DNA of 64,000 nucleotides, taken from the NCBI GenBank assembly GCA_948474755.1, contig CAOLHI010001813.1, forward strand, positions 186,001 through 250,000, written 5' to 3'. The notes under the pieces were generated by a model, which made no database searches, was not told the DNA's origin, and saw only the letters and a program-made list of their open reading frames with translations. Position 1 is the first letter of the stretch. Each line of letters opens with the position of its first letter. This DNA comes from Ctenosaura bakeri. Its lineage: Eukaryota > Chordata > Lepidosauria > Squamata > Iguanidae. This document shows positions 50,405 through 61,095 of the stretch, in pieces. Both the position numbers and the translations under genes were made by a program.

Positions 50405-50845
50405 AGCCCTTTTCACACAGCATTCGCCATGTGAAAGGGCCTCTGGAGCATTGCACAATTGCAAGGAGCCGTCCACATGACGTCCTCGCAATTGCACAAT
50501 GCTGCCAGGGCCAGCAGGCTCCGATCATGCACTATTTCATTTTTGGCTTCTAGCTGAAAATGGTGTGTGATTGCGCATTGCTCCAGGGCCCCACGTGCAC
50601 TTACCATGCATGCGGAGCCTCTGGAGCCATGGTGCTCGTGCTTCCTGCCCCAGCACAGCCTGGGGAAATCCCAAGCTGTGCTGCAGAAGGAAGAGGAGGA
50701 CCCCTCATGCTGCCTGCTTGACAGCAGGCAGCAGCTGCAGAGGCGAAGCAGCGGGGATGTGAGACCCTCTCGCAAGAGGCTGCTTGTGCGATCCCCGCAC
50801 CCCAGTGCGTGAAGAGCCGTGAAAAGGTAAGATGTGAAAAGGGCC
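50405..50845. mobile_element. MITE family A copy (441 bp)
   Basis: The ends AGCCCTTTTCACAC and GTGAAAAGGGCC are flanked by an exact TAC duplication (50402-50404, 50846-50848). The interior matches the 12078 and 38073 copies ('gcggagcctctggagcc', 'cttcctgccccagcacagcctgggg'). CpG sites are largely decayed to TG/CA, so it is older than the GC-rich copies. Confidence 0.88.
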
Positions 50846-50852
50846 TACTTCA

Positions 50853-51053
50853 GGCCATTTCCACACTACACTGTTAGTGCTATAATTTCCACTTTCAACA
50901 TCCTATGGAATCCTGGGGTTTGCAGTTTAGGGAGGGGCATTTAGAGTTCTCAGCCAGAGAGCTCTTTGGCCTCAGCAAACTACAAACCCCAGAATTCCAC
51001 AGAATGTTGAAAGTGGAATAATAGCACTATAACAGTGTAATACAGAAATGGCC
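50853..51053. mobile_element. MITE family B copy 4 (201 bp)
   Basis: The ends GGCCATTTCCACAC and ATACAGAAATGGCC are flanked by an exact TCA duplication (50850-50852, 51054-51056). It has the full palindromic core. It lies only 7 bp from the preceding MITE. Confidence 0.9.
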
Positions 51054-51308
51054 TCAGTCACTGAGCAAACATGCAGTTCTACATGTGAGTACTCAAAACT
51101 AAGCTTAACTGAGTTCTATGAACTTACTCCTAGGTAACTGAGTACAGGATTTTAGCTTAAATATCAAAATACATATATATATTTTTCTTGACCTGGCATC
51201 TAGAGATAGGTAGTATGCAGGTAACGACCTTTTGAAAGGCAGCCATGTCATTGTGTTTCACCACAAGCTTCTACCAGCTCAGAAATAAACAGTTGTTATG
51301 CCGTATGA

Positions 51309-51546
51309 GTGACAGGCAACGTGATGCAGTGGTGTGGGAACTGGACTAGAACTCTGAGGATCAGGGTTCAAATCCCTACTCAGCCATGGAAACCCACTGA
51401 TGGACTATGGGCAAGTCAAACTCTCTCAGCCTCAGAGGAAGGCAAAGGCAAACCCCCTCTGAAAAATCTTGCTAAGAAAACCTCATGGTAGGTTTTGCCT
51501 TAGGATCACCGTGAGTCAGAAATGACTTGAAGGTACACCACAACAA
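51309..51546 (+). mobile_element. Sauria-type SINE, full length
   Basis: It has an A-box-like region 'tgatgcagtggtgtggg' and a B-box region 'agggttcaaatccc' at about 51362-51375. The core 'ctcagccatggaaacccactg' follows, then the BovB-like tail 'ccctctgaaaaatcttgctaagaaaacctcatgg', ending 'cttgaaggtacaccacaacaa'. This is the best-preserved SINE in the window. Its tail was hit by a MITE (51548-51676). Confidence 0.9.
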
Positions 51547-51567
51547 TGGCCATTTCCACACAACAAT

Positions 51568-51676
51568 GGCCATTTCCGCACTAGAGCTGCCCCCTTCTGA
51601 AACTGCAAACCCCAGGATTCCATAGGATGTTGAAAGTGGAATCAGAGCGCTATAACCCTCTAGTGCAGAAATGGCC
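51568..51676. mobile_element. MITE family B copy 5, internally deleted (109 bp)
   Basis: The ends GGCCATTTCCGCACTAGAG and 'tagtgcagaaatggcc' are flanked by an exact AAT duplication (51565-51567, 51677-51679). About half the palindrome is missing. A second partial terminus, one 20-bp unit upstream (51548-51560), repeats the left end. Confidence 0.88.
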
Positions 51677-51679
51677 AAT

Positions 51680-52787
51680 ATCATATGTACAAGGATCAAA
51701 CTGGGGATGTCCACAGATCCTGGAGGAAGTAATTTCAACCAGTATCTGTGTGTTTGCAATACAATATTTTTCATCTTTCCCTCTGTTCTCAACACCAACC
51801 AGAACTCTGTTGTGTATGGTTAACTTTGTTGTTGATGGTTTCTTAGCCTTCCAGAAGTCATACTGAGGGGACATAGGGGCTGTGTGGAGGACACCTCTTT
51901 CCACATCTGGGATTCCAGGACATAGTCTGTCAGTGGATGTTCTTACTTGGATTCAGGTCACAGTTTACTTCTGTGACATTGACTCTAGTCCATAAATATT
52001 TGAATGTCCTTAACATGATGTAAGATTCTCTGGGTTGTTTTTAAGGAAAACTATATTTGGCTGTGCAATTTTTATTTCCCTTATTCAGTTGTAACTGTTC
52101 TATTATCCTTTCTACCTAACCTAGGATCCCTTGAAGTAAGAGTGACTATGAATCTCAATAGATGGAAAAATAATTAAGATATAGCCATATTTTGATTTTC
52201 TTCCTATTTTTGCTAATGGCTGAGGTATTTAGAAAATATTCAGAATTAATTGCTTTAATTTGGAAAGTTATCTAATGACATTTGAATGAGCAGATGGAAT
52301 CACTTCGGGGTAATGCCTTCCTAATGAGGAGAAATATTGCTTTTGCTGCAGTATAAAAATTAGAATTTGAATGAAGCTAGTGGCTACTTCCCATAGGATA
52401 CCAACTTCACATACATCAGCTTCAGGCAGAAAGCAAATACACCTGCTTCAATGTGTACCTTTTGGTGTTAGTATCTTTGTTGTCCTTTGTTTCTATGTGA
52501 TATTGAAAAATGGACATTTCTGTGGAAGCCAAGAATATGGACACCTCATGATTCTATTACCATTAGCAATGTTGAACATATTGCAGTATAGGTATGGAAG
52601 GTGGAGAATATTGCTGACTGGAAGCTTCCAAAAATGTAATACTTCTTGTTTAAAAATGGATCTTTAAAATATGGTCACAAAGAACAGAAATAGAAAAGAA
52701 AGAGAGAGAGAAAAAATAAAAGAAGATGTATATAGGATTTTAAAATGTTTAAAGTACATAACTCCCGCTAATGCCTCAACCCAGAGA
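51680..52787. other. Unannotated sequence
   Basis: The plus frame 52371-52667 (98 codons, one hydrophobic segment) has no recognised family. No repeat is recognised. Confidence 0.35.
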
Positions 52788-52976
52788 ACCAGAGTGCATA
52801 GTGGTTTGAGTATTGGAATATGACCCTGGAGACCAGAGTTCAATTCCCCATCCAGCCCTGGAAACCCACTGGGTGACCTTGGGAGTACTACACACTCTCA
52901 GCCTCAGAAAACCCCATGATAAGTTTTCTTTAGGCTCTCCATAAGTCAGAAATGACTTAACGTCACACAACAATAT
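52788..52976 (+). mobile_element. Sauria-type SINE
   Basis: It has the head 'gtgcatagtggtttgag...gaccagagttcaattccccatccagccctggaaacccactgggtgaccttggg' and the tail 'aagtcagaaatgacttaacgtcacacaacaat'. Confidence 0.87.
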
Positions 52977-53221
52977 ACCCTTAATATAAACTATTTCCAA
53001 CCATACATTTTTTTAAAGTTGATCTTACTGCTTTAGCTTCATTCCACTAGATCACCTGATCCTTGAATAATCATCATTTATGAGATAAAACATTTTTGAT
53101 GATGGGAGCATCTGTGACACTAAGGAAATGTGTCCCATGTGTTACCCAGTGTATCAGCAGCAACTTCAAACTTTTTAACTTAACTCCTCCACTTTCTTCC
53201 CACAGTATTTAAATAAGTGCA

Positions 53222-53353
53222 TGGTGGAGTCTTCTTTGGAAGTTTTTAAACAAAGGCAAGATTGCCATCTTTTTGGAGTGTTTTAATTGTGAATTCTGCA
53301 TGGTTGGACTTGATGGCCCTTGTGGGCTCTTCCAGCTCTATGATTCTATGAGT
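53222..53353 (+). mobile_element. CR1 LINE 3' end
   Basis: 'ggtggagtcttctttggaagtttttaaacaaaggcaagattgccatc...cttgatggcccttgtgggctcttccagctctatgattctatgag' is the typical CR1 3' UTR. There is no coding part. Confidence 0.88.
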
Positions 53354-53654
53354 CATTATTCTTTGTTTGGTTCTATGTTTGCTTTGACTGCACTGTTTGT
53401 GAAAAGAAGATACATCAAGGGATTTATGAACAATAACAAAGGACTGGAACTACCTGTGTGTGCATCTCTGTGTGCTGAGTGTGGTGACAACTTTAGTTTC
53501 TGGTCTATCATCCATTCTTTGTTTATGATGCTTGCTCCAGTATTTGTACATGTAAATGGAAGGGCACATGAGTTTGTTTTGTATACTACTTCTTTTGTAT
53601 ATGAAATTCATCTGGATAAGCATCACATCAAAGTAAAGCTGAAAAGTTTTTAAA

Positions 53655-53855
53655 GTGAGGTGGTTAGGTGATGTACAGGGACTTGGAAGATATGGGTTCC
53701 TTACTGAGCCATAAAACTCACTGGGTCACTTTAAGCCAATTACTATCTTTCAGCTTGAACTATCCTACACAGGGTTGTTGGAAAGACAGAGCAGAGCTAT
53801 ATAGACTTCTTTGAACACATTGGAGAGAAGGCAAGATATAAACAAATATTTTAAA
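53655..53855 (+). mobile_element. tRNA-derived SINE of a second type
   Basis: It has a SINE-like head ('gaggtggttaggtgatgtac...ggttccttactgagccataaaactcactgggtcac'). The tail is different: 'ctacacagggttgttggaaagac...ggagagaaggcaagatataaacaaa', close to the L2-type 3' module rather than the BovB-type tail of the other SINEs. Confidence 0.65.
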
Positions 53856-54755
53856 AACACAACTAATAAGCTATAATTTTGGATGATGGCCTTAATAACT
53901 AAATCATGTTAAATCTGCCCCATCTTTAAGGCAGACATTTGAGTCTAATTCCATATCTCAGCCTGGTCACAACTGCCAACTCACAGATGCCAACTCACAA
54001 GAGTGATCAAGGTTTTATAAACTATTTTATCCAAACAAGCAACTATTCTGCAGACTTAACTTTTTTTTAAAAAAAGCCATCAATCCTGGCAAAAGCCATT
54101 TTGGAGGTGAAGCACAAATTTAGAATATAAATAAAAATGTTTCATTGATATTTGCAGGCAGTTGCTTTTGAAAATCTTAATAAGTAAAAACAAAACAAAA
54201 AACACATTAAAATACTTAGACCATGTGGTTTTTATGTATCTCATACATTCATTATAGCATATATGTTGCATTAGCCATTAGTACCATGATTTCCAGTGGG
54301 GTACTTGTGGATTCTCTACCTAGAAACAGGAAGAGATCTGTGCTAATATTCAGAGGCCCATAGCAGTTAGTTTGTGCACTAACTGCCTCAAACTATGGAT
54401 GACAAAAGACATTTTCAATGCGTTTTGAACCCAAGTGTGTGATGTTCAGCCAGATAGCAATAGACTATTGTCTTGATATATATGCATTGTTGATAAGTCA
54501 ACAGCATGTTTATGCATGTAAAAAGGTTTGATATCTTTCTCTTTTCCTGAATTATTATTTTCAGAGAGATGAATGCATACCAAAGCACTGGTTAATATCC
54601 CAGAATATCATCCTAGTATTGCTCAGTTATGGATGGTTTCAACATATCATTGTATTCTTTCTTCTTAAAATTAACTTTCCACTCTTTGCTCTCACTGCCA
54701 TCCCCATGCATAGTTCCACAATTCACCCAAGAGCCAGGGTGTATCTTAAGACAAT

Positions 54756-54895
54756 GGCCATTTCCGCACTAGCCTGTTATAGTGCAATGATTCCACTTGC
54801 AACATCCTCTGGAATCCTGGGGTTTGCAGTTTTGGGAGGGGCCAGCTGTTGCAAGTGGAATCATCGCACTATAACAGGCTAGTGCGGAAATGGCC
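54756..54895. mobile_element. MITE family B copy 6, young, 48-bp inverted ends
   Basis: The terminal inverted repeats of about 48 bp differ at a single position. They are flanked by an exact AAT duplication (54753-54755, 54896-54898). It is shorter than the 200-bp copies (140 bp). The near-perfect ends suggest a recent insertion. Confidence 0.93.
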
Positions 54896-54918
54896 AATGT
54901 ATCTTAAGTCAAGACAAT

Positions 54919-55986
54919 TCATTTCCCCCTTTTTAAAATAAATCCTAAGGCTTTTTATATAAGGATCAGATTCCAACCAGCCAGTATTTGATGGAATTCA
55001 GAAGACAGTCAGAGAGCAAATTTCACTTATCCCTTTATCAAGATGCCCTCCAGAGCCCACCCTCTTCAGAAAGTGATACAGTTTGAACTCTTGTTATTCT
55101 CCAGCCTTGCTGAAGGACATCGGGGAGGGATCTATAAGACATCTATCATAGTATCTCAAGGATAAACACAGAGACAGAGCTATAATTTGCATGGCAGAGT
55201 CTATGACCACTGCTAAGCAAAGAAAATGATATTTATGGCTCCCAGAAGCAGAATGTAAGTTAGTAACCACGGGAACTACATTTCCCATTACTCCCAGAAG
55301 CTTTGGACACCGCTGAAAGCATGAGCAGTACAGAGAATGAATGCCAGATCGATTTCTTATGGTTTACGGTAGACATGAATGTTGTTGAACAACTTCATGA
55401 CACCACCTAGGGCCTCAAGCCAGCTGCAGGGAATGGTTACACTGCATAAATAGCTCTTTATTATGCAAAGGCTATGAAAGAATGACTTGGACATTTGGCT
55501 GCAATTTTTAAAAATAATTTAACCATGAATATTTAATAGTATTAATGCTTTACTGTTCACTTCTTAAAATTAAACTTTGTAACATTCAATATTCCCTTTT
55601 CTTGTTAGACATTAATATTTGATTTGCAAAAAAAAAAAAAAGTGTTTCAATATGTGCCAGAGGCATCAGAAAGTGTTAACAAGGAAGTTACATTCTATTT
55701 TATGAAATATATATTTTAACAAGCACTATCTGTAACTATTATTATTAAGTAGCTGGCAAATACTGAATAGTTCAGGTAAACTGGGGTATCATGACACACT
55801 GCCTAATCTAAAAATGTCCTTCTGATTATGAGGTTTCACCTACAAATATGGAACATAGTTAAATGAAAGCATTTTGGATTTAAAAAAGGGACACTGGATG
55901 CTACCATTAGCATAAAAATGGCCATTTTATTGCTATACTTGATCCAAATATTCAAAATTCTAGGATTAGAAAGATTTGTGCACACT
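54919..55986. other. Unannotated sequence
   Basis: Poly-A lies at 55628-55641. Repeat-poor, TAAT-rich sequence lies at 55500-55610. No gene. Confidence 0.35.
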
Positions 55987-55987
55987 C

Positions 55988-56022
<35 letters not shown>

Positions 56023-56192
56023 GCCTTCAGAATGTTTCTGATTTATGGAAACCTTATCATGGGGTTCTCTGGGGCTGAGAGCGTTGACCCATCCAAGGTC
56101 GCCCAGTAGATTTCTATGGCTGAGAGGGAAATCAACTGTTGGTCTCTAGAGTCATAGCCCAACCCTCAAACCACTACACCATGCTGATTCTC
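55987..56192 (-). mobile_element. Sauria-type SINE with expanded (GTT)n 3' tail
   Basis: A (GTT)n run (55989-56021) is the reverse of the SINE's (AAC)n tail. It is followed by 'tgccttcagaatgtttctgatttatgg', 'ggttctctggggctgagag' and the head 'accactacaccatgctg'. Confidence 0.85.
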
Positions 56193-56606
56193 ACTACTTT
56201 TTTACAGTCCAGCAACAACACCAATGCAATCCTGTGCATGTCACTCAAGAATAAGTCCTATTTGTTTCATTATACACTCAGATAAGTGTGCATAATATTG
56301 CAGCCTGATAGAAGTATCTCTTTGAAAGTATTTCTTGGTGAAACAATTACATTTCTTCTGATTCTATCTCTTCTTCAGTATTGGTAGCTATCTCCTGTCC
56401 ATTGCTGCTCTTCACTGCAATTAGCACTCATCTGTAGATGAAGCAGGGCCTCTTTTCAACTCTAATTGTTAATCAATTGATTTGGTATCCAGCCAGACTG
56501 AGCATGTCATTCCAAATAAATTGATAAAAGCCTACAGTTTGTTCCTGTGGAATTTTGCAATGCTTAAATGTTTTGAGTTTGCTAGAATTCTCTAGGGTAT
56601 TGGTTC

Positions 56607-56745
56607 TCTAAATTTGGTCCTCCAGTTGTTTGGGCATTAATTGCAAAACACCCCACCTAGCATGGGCAATATCCAAGATTTTTAGTCCGACACATTATGA
56701 ATTTCAAAATACCTAGAGGACGAAAGGTTGCAAGTCAGTGCCCTT
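56607..56745. mobile_element. Palindromic MITE, 'AGTTGTAGTCCAAAA' type, decayed
   Basis: 'ctctaaatttggtcctccagttgtttgggcattaattgcaaaacacc' and 'tagaggacgaaaggttgcaagtc' fit the two arms of the same family as 19242. Confidence 0.5.
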
Positions 56746-57374
56746 GGGCACACTTCTAGACTACAGCATTGAAATGTCTAGCAGAGAAGTTTAAGTACTC
56801 CACCAAACCACATTCTTGCATTCCATAGGATGGAGGCTGTGATATCCAAATGGTACAAAAACTCTATAACTTTGTAATGTGGATGCACTCTACTTCTTTT
56901 GGGGAAACAATATGTGCTCCCATAATTTGGGAAGCACCTTGTTCTTGGATGATGTTACAGTTACACACAGTCACACAGCTCTTTCAAAACCAGCATGGAA
57001 GCACTGTTTTTTGCTTTATGTTCTACTTGTGGCACTCTGTTACTGAAAACTGAACATTTAAATAAATCAACAACATTTTTCTGGTATAATAGATATTAGG
57101 CTCTGAGTCTTGAACAGAACTGAATGGGTTAGGACCTTCTCTCTCTTCACAGGGTAATGTTATGAAAAGTGGAATAATCAGGTGCAAACAAAGCACATGT
57201 GAAATATGTATGTGCAGTATGCACCTTGCCAAAGTGTTGAATGCATAAAGCGTCCTTTCTTATACATTTCTTTCTTTGCAATGGAATCAGACCTAATGTA
57301 AATATAAATGATGTGGGAGGATGTTATTCCATGCACACACACACAAACACCTTCACCTCTGTGATATAGATTTA

Positions 57375-57941
57375 GGCCTTTTCCACATGTGGTTATTAAG
57401 GTGGGCCAATGCGTCTTGCCACGGAGGTCTTCTGCACATTGGAGCGGACTAGGTTTGGTTTATTTACCTTTGTTCTGCACATAATTCTGACTAAATGCAC
57501 CCCCATGTGGTGGTAAAGCGCGCTATTTGAAAACTGGAAAAAAACAGTTTTCCAATTTTCCAGATCAATCCAATTTGTACTTTCACAGTGGTGCAGACAT
57601 GTACATTCAAGCCAATTCAAATTGGTGGTCAGGGGAGGGTTCATGGGAGGGGCCAGGGGGTAGCTTACACATGTATGCACGTACACATGTACACACATAC
57701 ACAATGACATACTAAACCATGCAAAAAGGGGGGGGGCAATCACAGCTGACGGGGTGGGAGTAGCGGGAATGGCCACAGTGGAGGCAGTGTGGATTCATGA
57801 ACTCACACTCCTCCGAATCAGAATGGAACATACGCAGTAGCTGTGTGGAAGGAAATGAGGGAAAGTCCGCCTTGTTTCGAGTCCAGAAAATCCGGTAAGA
57901 AACGGCACGAACTGATTCACCAGCCTGGTGCGGAAAGGGCC
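57375..57941. mobile_element. MITE family C copy 3 (567 bp)
   Basis: The ends GGCCTTTTCCACAT and GGTGCGGAAAGGGCC are flanked by an exact TTA duplication (57372-57374, 57942-57944). It shares 'ggaggtcttctgcac' and 'gagcggact' with copy 2. It has its own hairpin 'gaaaactggaaaaaaacagttttc' (57529-57553). It contains a CA/CATG-rich low-complexity stretch (57655-57710). The 126-codon minus frame here is an artefact. Confidence 0.87.
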
Positions 57942-57944
57942 TTA

Positions 57945-60044
57945 ATGTTAAAATATAGAAGGTTAAAGGTCTCATAATCAGACTGGAATGCTGCATTTAA
58001 AGAAATGTTTAAGGAAAAGAAACAATGACTATTTTTTGAATTTGGTCCAAGGGCTACCTTCCCAGACATATAGTTATTAGAAATAAACTTAATTTTTTCA
58101 AGGGAGCACAAGAGATGCAGGTTGGTTGCTGTTTCATCTCTGATTTGACTGCTTTGATCCAAGGCTTGGGATATTGGATTAGCAAGACTATGGCCATTGT
58201 GACAAATGATGGTTTTGTATTTTCCTATAATTTTAAATCAAATGCAACAGATAACAATACTATTAACTTCTGTTCCATTTTAACATGGCTCCCTTCCTCT
58301 TTTGAATCCACATTTGCAGTATTCAGTAATGCAGTCACACATTCCTGATGAAACAATTGTCTTAATGTTATATATGAAAATACACATGGGGATCAGTCCA
58401 TCAAGCTGTTTTTCAGTTATCTAATCTAATTCCTAGTCTTGACTGGCCTTAGATCTATTGTATCAGTTGCTGAATGGTAATGCAACACTTGTGTAAATGT
58501 AAAACACATTGACTCAGTGGGTACACACAAAAAGGATTTAGGTATTTGAAAGCCTCACAAAGTCTGCCTGATATGAATGAAGGCAACAGATTTTCGATTT
58601 TCGATGTTATTTGAATAACACCTTAGAAACAATTTTTTCTCTGATATCAGTATAAATTTGTAAAGATATCATTACTATCAAACTACCCCTTTTCCTGCCA
58701 CTTGTTATTGGCTAAAGGAGCAGTTAAACATTCAATGAACAATGGAACAGGAACAAAGATCAGTGGTTAACCCTCTGCCTAAACATTGTATAGCAACAAA
58801 CATAAACTTTTCCCTCTTTGAAGTGTGTTTAATGGATGAAGAATTCTTTTGCTTCTGTATACTGTTCTATTTGTGCTCCAATTATACTTGTTCCATTAGG
58901 GCACTCCCATTATACATGCTGTTTTTACCTTCAGAACAGAAATGTTAGGTGTGTGCTTTAGATTCTTTTAAAAAATGAACAAATAATATTTTTAAAATGA
59001 ACAAATCATATTGGATAGATTTGTTTGTTTTTACAAGTCTGACATAAACATATAAGCCGTACTAAATTTAATGTTTGATATCTCGGGAATCGTGACAAAC
59101 TTTGTATCCTATCTCTAACTATTAGAGAGCAAGAACCATGAACATCAGCTGTTCCCCAACCAGCAATGAAAATCTAAGGCATTCAGTCATGGCATTCACC
59201 CAACTGTATAGCAGCAAATAAGAATGATGTTCATTCCAGTTGATCTACCCTTGTGCACATGTATTTCTCTGTCCTGCTGACCAAAAAGAAAGTAGGTACT
59301 AATTAAACATTTACAGCTACATGTACTGAAGCTAGCCTTCTAGAATCAAATCAAGGACGACTTTCCTTTTCAGTTCTTTTTCATTATGTTTTGTAGACAC
59401 TGCACAGTTACCCAATCCCAGGTTGGCATCTCTATGAAACTGTTTTATGAGAAAGCCTTATACTCTTGCTTTTGGTTCACAGGAGATCTCTGAACGTGGA
59501 ACCCTAGAAGCAGAAGAGCCAGATATATGAATAATATATCACATAATTTCTCTTTACTGTGAACTGATGTGGGAGAACATTTTGCCCCCTACCATGTATA
59601 TTGTATCCAACTAAAATGAAATGAGAGTCCAGAAAGAGGACCAAGGCTCAGTATTTATTGGCAAAAAGCCTACTCAGGAGGATCAGTCCAAAACATGTTG
59701 CTGTGTGAAGTGGTCGCTTCCATGTCAGTGGGATGTTAGCCAACTATGTCATATCTATTGGTATGGTTTAGCACCTTGCATAGCTTCTTTCGGTTTTGGA
59801 CTAAATCCCAGAGAGAGTTCAGTGCTCCACTACAGGAAGCCACCACTTGCCACAAAGTCATTGGCAACCTTCTCATTTCATATATGAGAGTAAACTGGAG
59901 TGATGCATTCTTCTTCAGTACTATCATCTTTCACCACATAGGTGGAGTACACAGGATAGTATGTGGCACACAAACAGGTCTGTTTTCTAATACCTTGATG
60001 CCATTTCCCAGAATACGCTGCCTGAGGTGAGAGCTTAATTTTCA
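57945..60044. other. Unannotated sequence
   Basis: Only short frames without motifs are seen, and no recognised repeat. Confidence 0.35.
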
Positions 60045-60350
60045 TAGCATCACAGAATCATAGAAAAATAGCACTGGAAGAGACCACATGGGCCATCCAG
60101 TCCAACCCCCTGCTATGCACGAATACACATCAAAGTATTCCCAACAGATGGCCATCCAGCCTCTGCTCAAAAACCTCCAAAGAAAGAGATTCTACCACAC
60201 TCTGAGGCAGCATATTCCACTGCCAGATAGCTCTGATATCAGGAAATTCTTCCAGAGGTTCAGGTGGAATCTCTTTTCTTGTAGTTTGAATCCATTGCTC
60301 CTTGCCCTAGTCTCTGGAGAAGTAGAAAACAAGCCTGTTCCCTCTTCAAT
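60045..60350 (-). mobile_element. CR1 LINE 3' end (part 1, before nested MITE)
   Basis: It has the CR1 tail 'cacagaatcatagaaaaatagcactggaagagaccacatgggccatccagtccaaccccc', then 'cctagtctctggagaagtagaaaacaagcc'. It parallels 31286-32110 but lacks the solo LTR. It is interrupted at 60350 by a MITE. Confidence 0.93.
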
Positions 60351-60735
60351 GGCCCTTTTCGCACCTTACCTTTTCCTGGTGCTGGGCGGCAGGGCTCGCG
60401 CAGGAGGACTTCAAAGGAATGCTCCCGCATCCCTTCTGCTTGGGCTTCGCAGCTGCTTCCTGGTCGTCCGACCTCCCAGGCTGCACTGAGGAGAGGATGC
60501 GCGACCAGCCCAGCTCCTGAGGCTCCGCACACAAGGTAAGTGCGTGCAGGGCCCTGGAGTGATGCATGACCATGCAGCATTTTTGGCTTTGAGCCGAAAA
60601 TGAAAAAATGTGTGCACAGTCCGCATCAGGCTCTTGAGAGTTGCACAAATGTGAGTGCGTCGTGTGGACCACTCCTCACATTTATGCAACACTCAAGGGG
60701 CCCTTTCGCTTCAGAAATGTTGTGCGAAAAGGGCC
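60351..60735. mobile_element. MITE family A copy (385 bp) nested in CR1
   Basis: The ends GGCCCTTTTCGCAC and GTGCGAAAAGGGCC are flanked by an exact AAT duplication (60348-60350, 60736-60738) inside CR1. The host CR1 continues 'ctcttcaat|atgacatcctt'. The 'ttggctttgagccgaaaatgaaaa' hairpin lies at 60583-60606. Confidence 0.95.
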
Positions 60736-60890
60736 AATATGACATCCTTCCAAATATTTAAACATAGCTATCATGTCCCCTCTTAACCTTCTCTTCTGAA
60801 GACTAAACATACCCAGCTCCCTTAAGTTGCTCTTCACCGGGCATGGCTTCCAGATTCTTCACTATTTTGGTCACCTTTGGATATGTTCAT
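60736..60890 (-). pseudogene. CR1 LINE (part 2), 5'-truncated
   Basis: It continues the CR1 of 60045-60350: 'gacatccttccaaatatttaaacatagctatcatgtcccctcttaacc', then 'gggcatggcttccag...cactattttggtcacc'. It ends near 60890, before the catalytic region. It encodes only the far C-terminal region of the reverse transcriptase on the minus strand, in broken frame. Confidence 0.88.
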
Positions 60891-60984
60891 TAGTGGTAGG
60901 GCCAGCTGTGCTACTCACTTTGCTATTCACTACTTACTTTGCCAGCCCAGCTCTATTAAATGCTTCTATATATGTGTCTTTTCT

Positions 60985-61095
60985 TTTTTTTAATGCTGTC
61001 ATTGTTTGTTTGTTGAAAGTCTTGAAAACTACTGTAAGACACCCTGAGCTTGTCTGGGCTATAAATTTCCTTCAAATTCGTAAGTAAAATGAGAG
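60985..61095 (+). mobile_element. Possible L2-like 3' end, decayed
   Basis: 'ctgtaagacaccctgagcttgtctgggctataaatttccttcaaattcgtaagtaaaatg' resembles the L2 3' module weakly. Confidence 0.3.

Noticed and set aside
51309..51400. tRNA gene
   Set aside because: A and B box-like sequences are present, but they continue into the BovB-like SINE body. No complete cloverleaf with an acceptor stem is formed.
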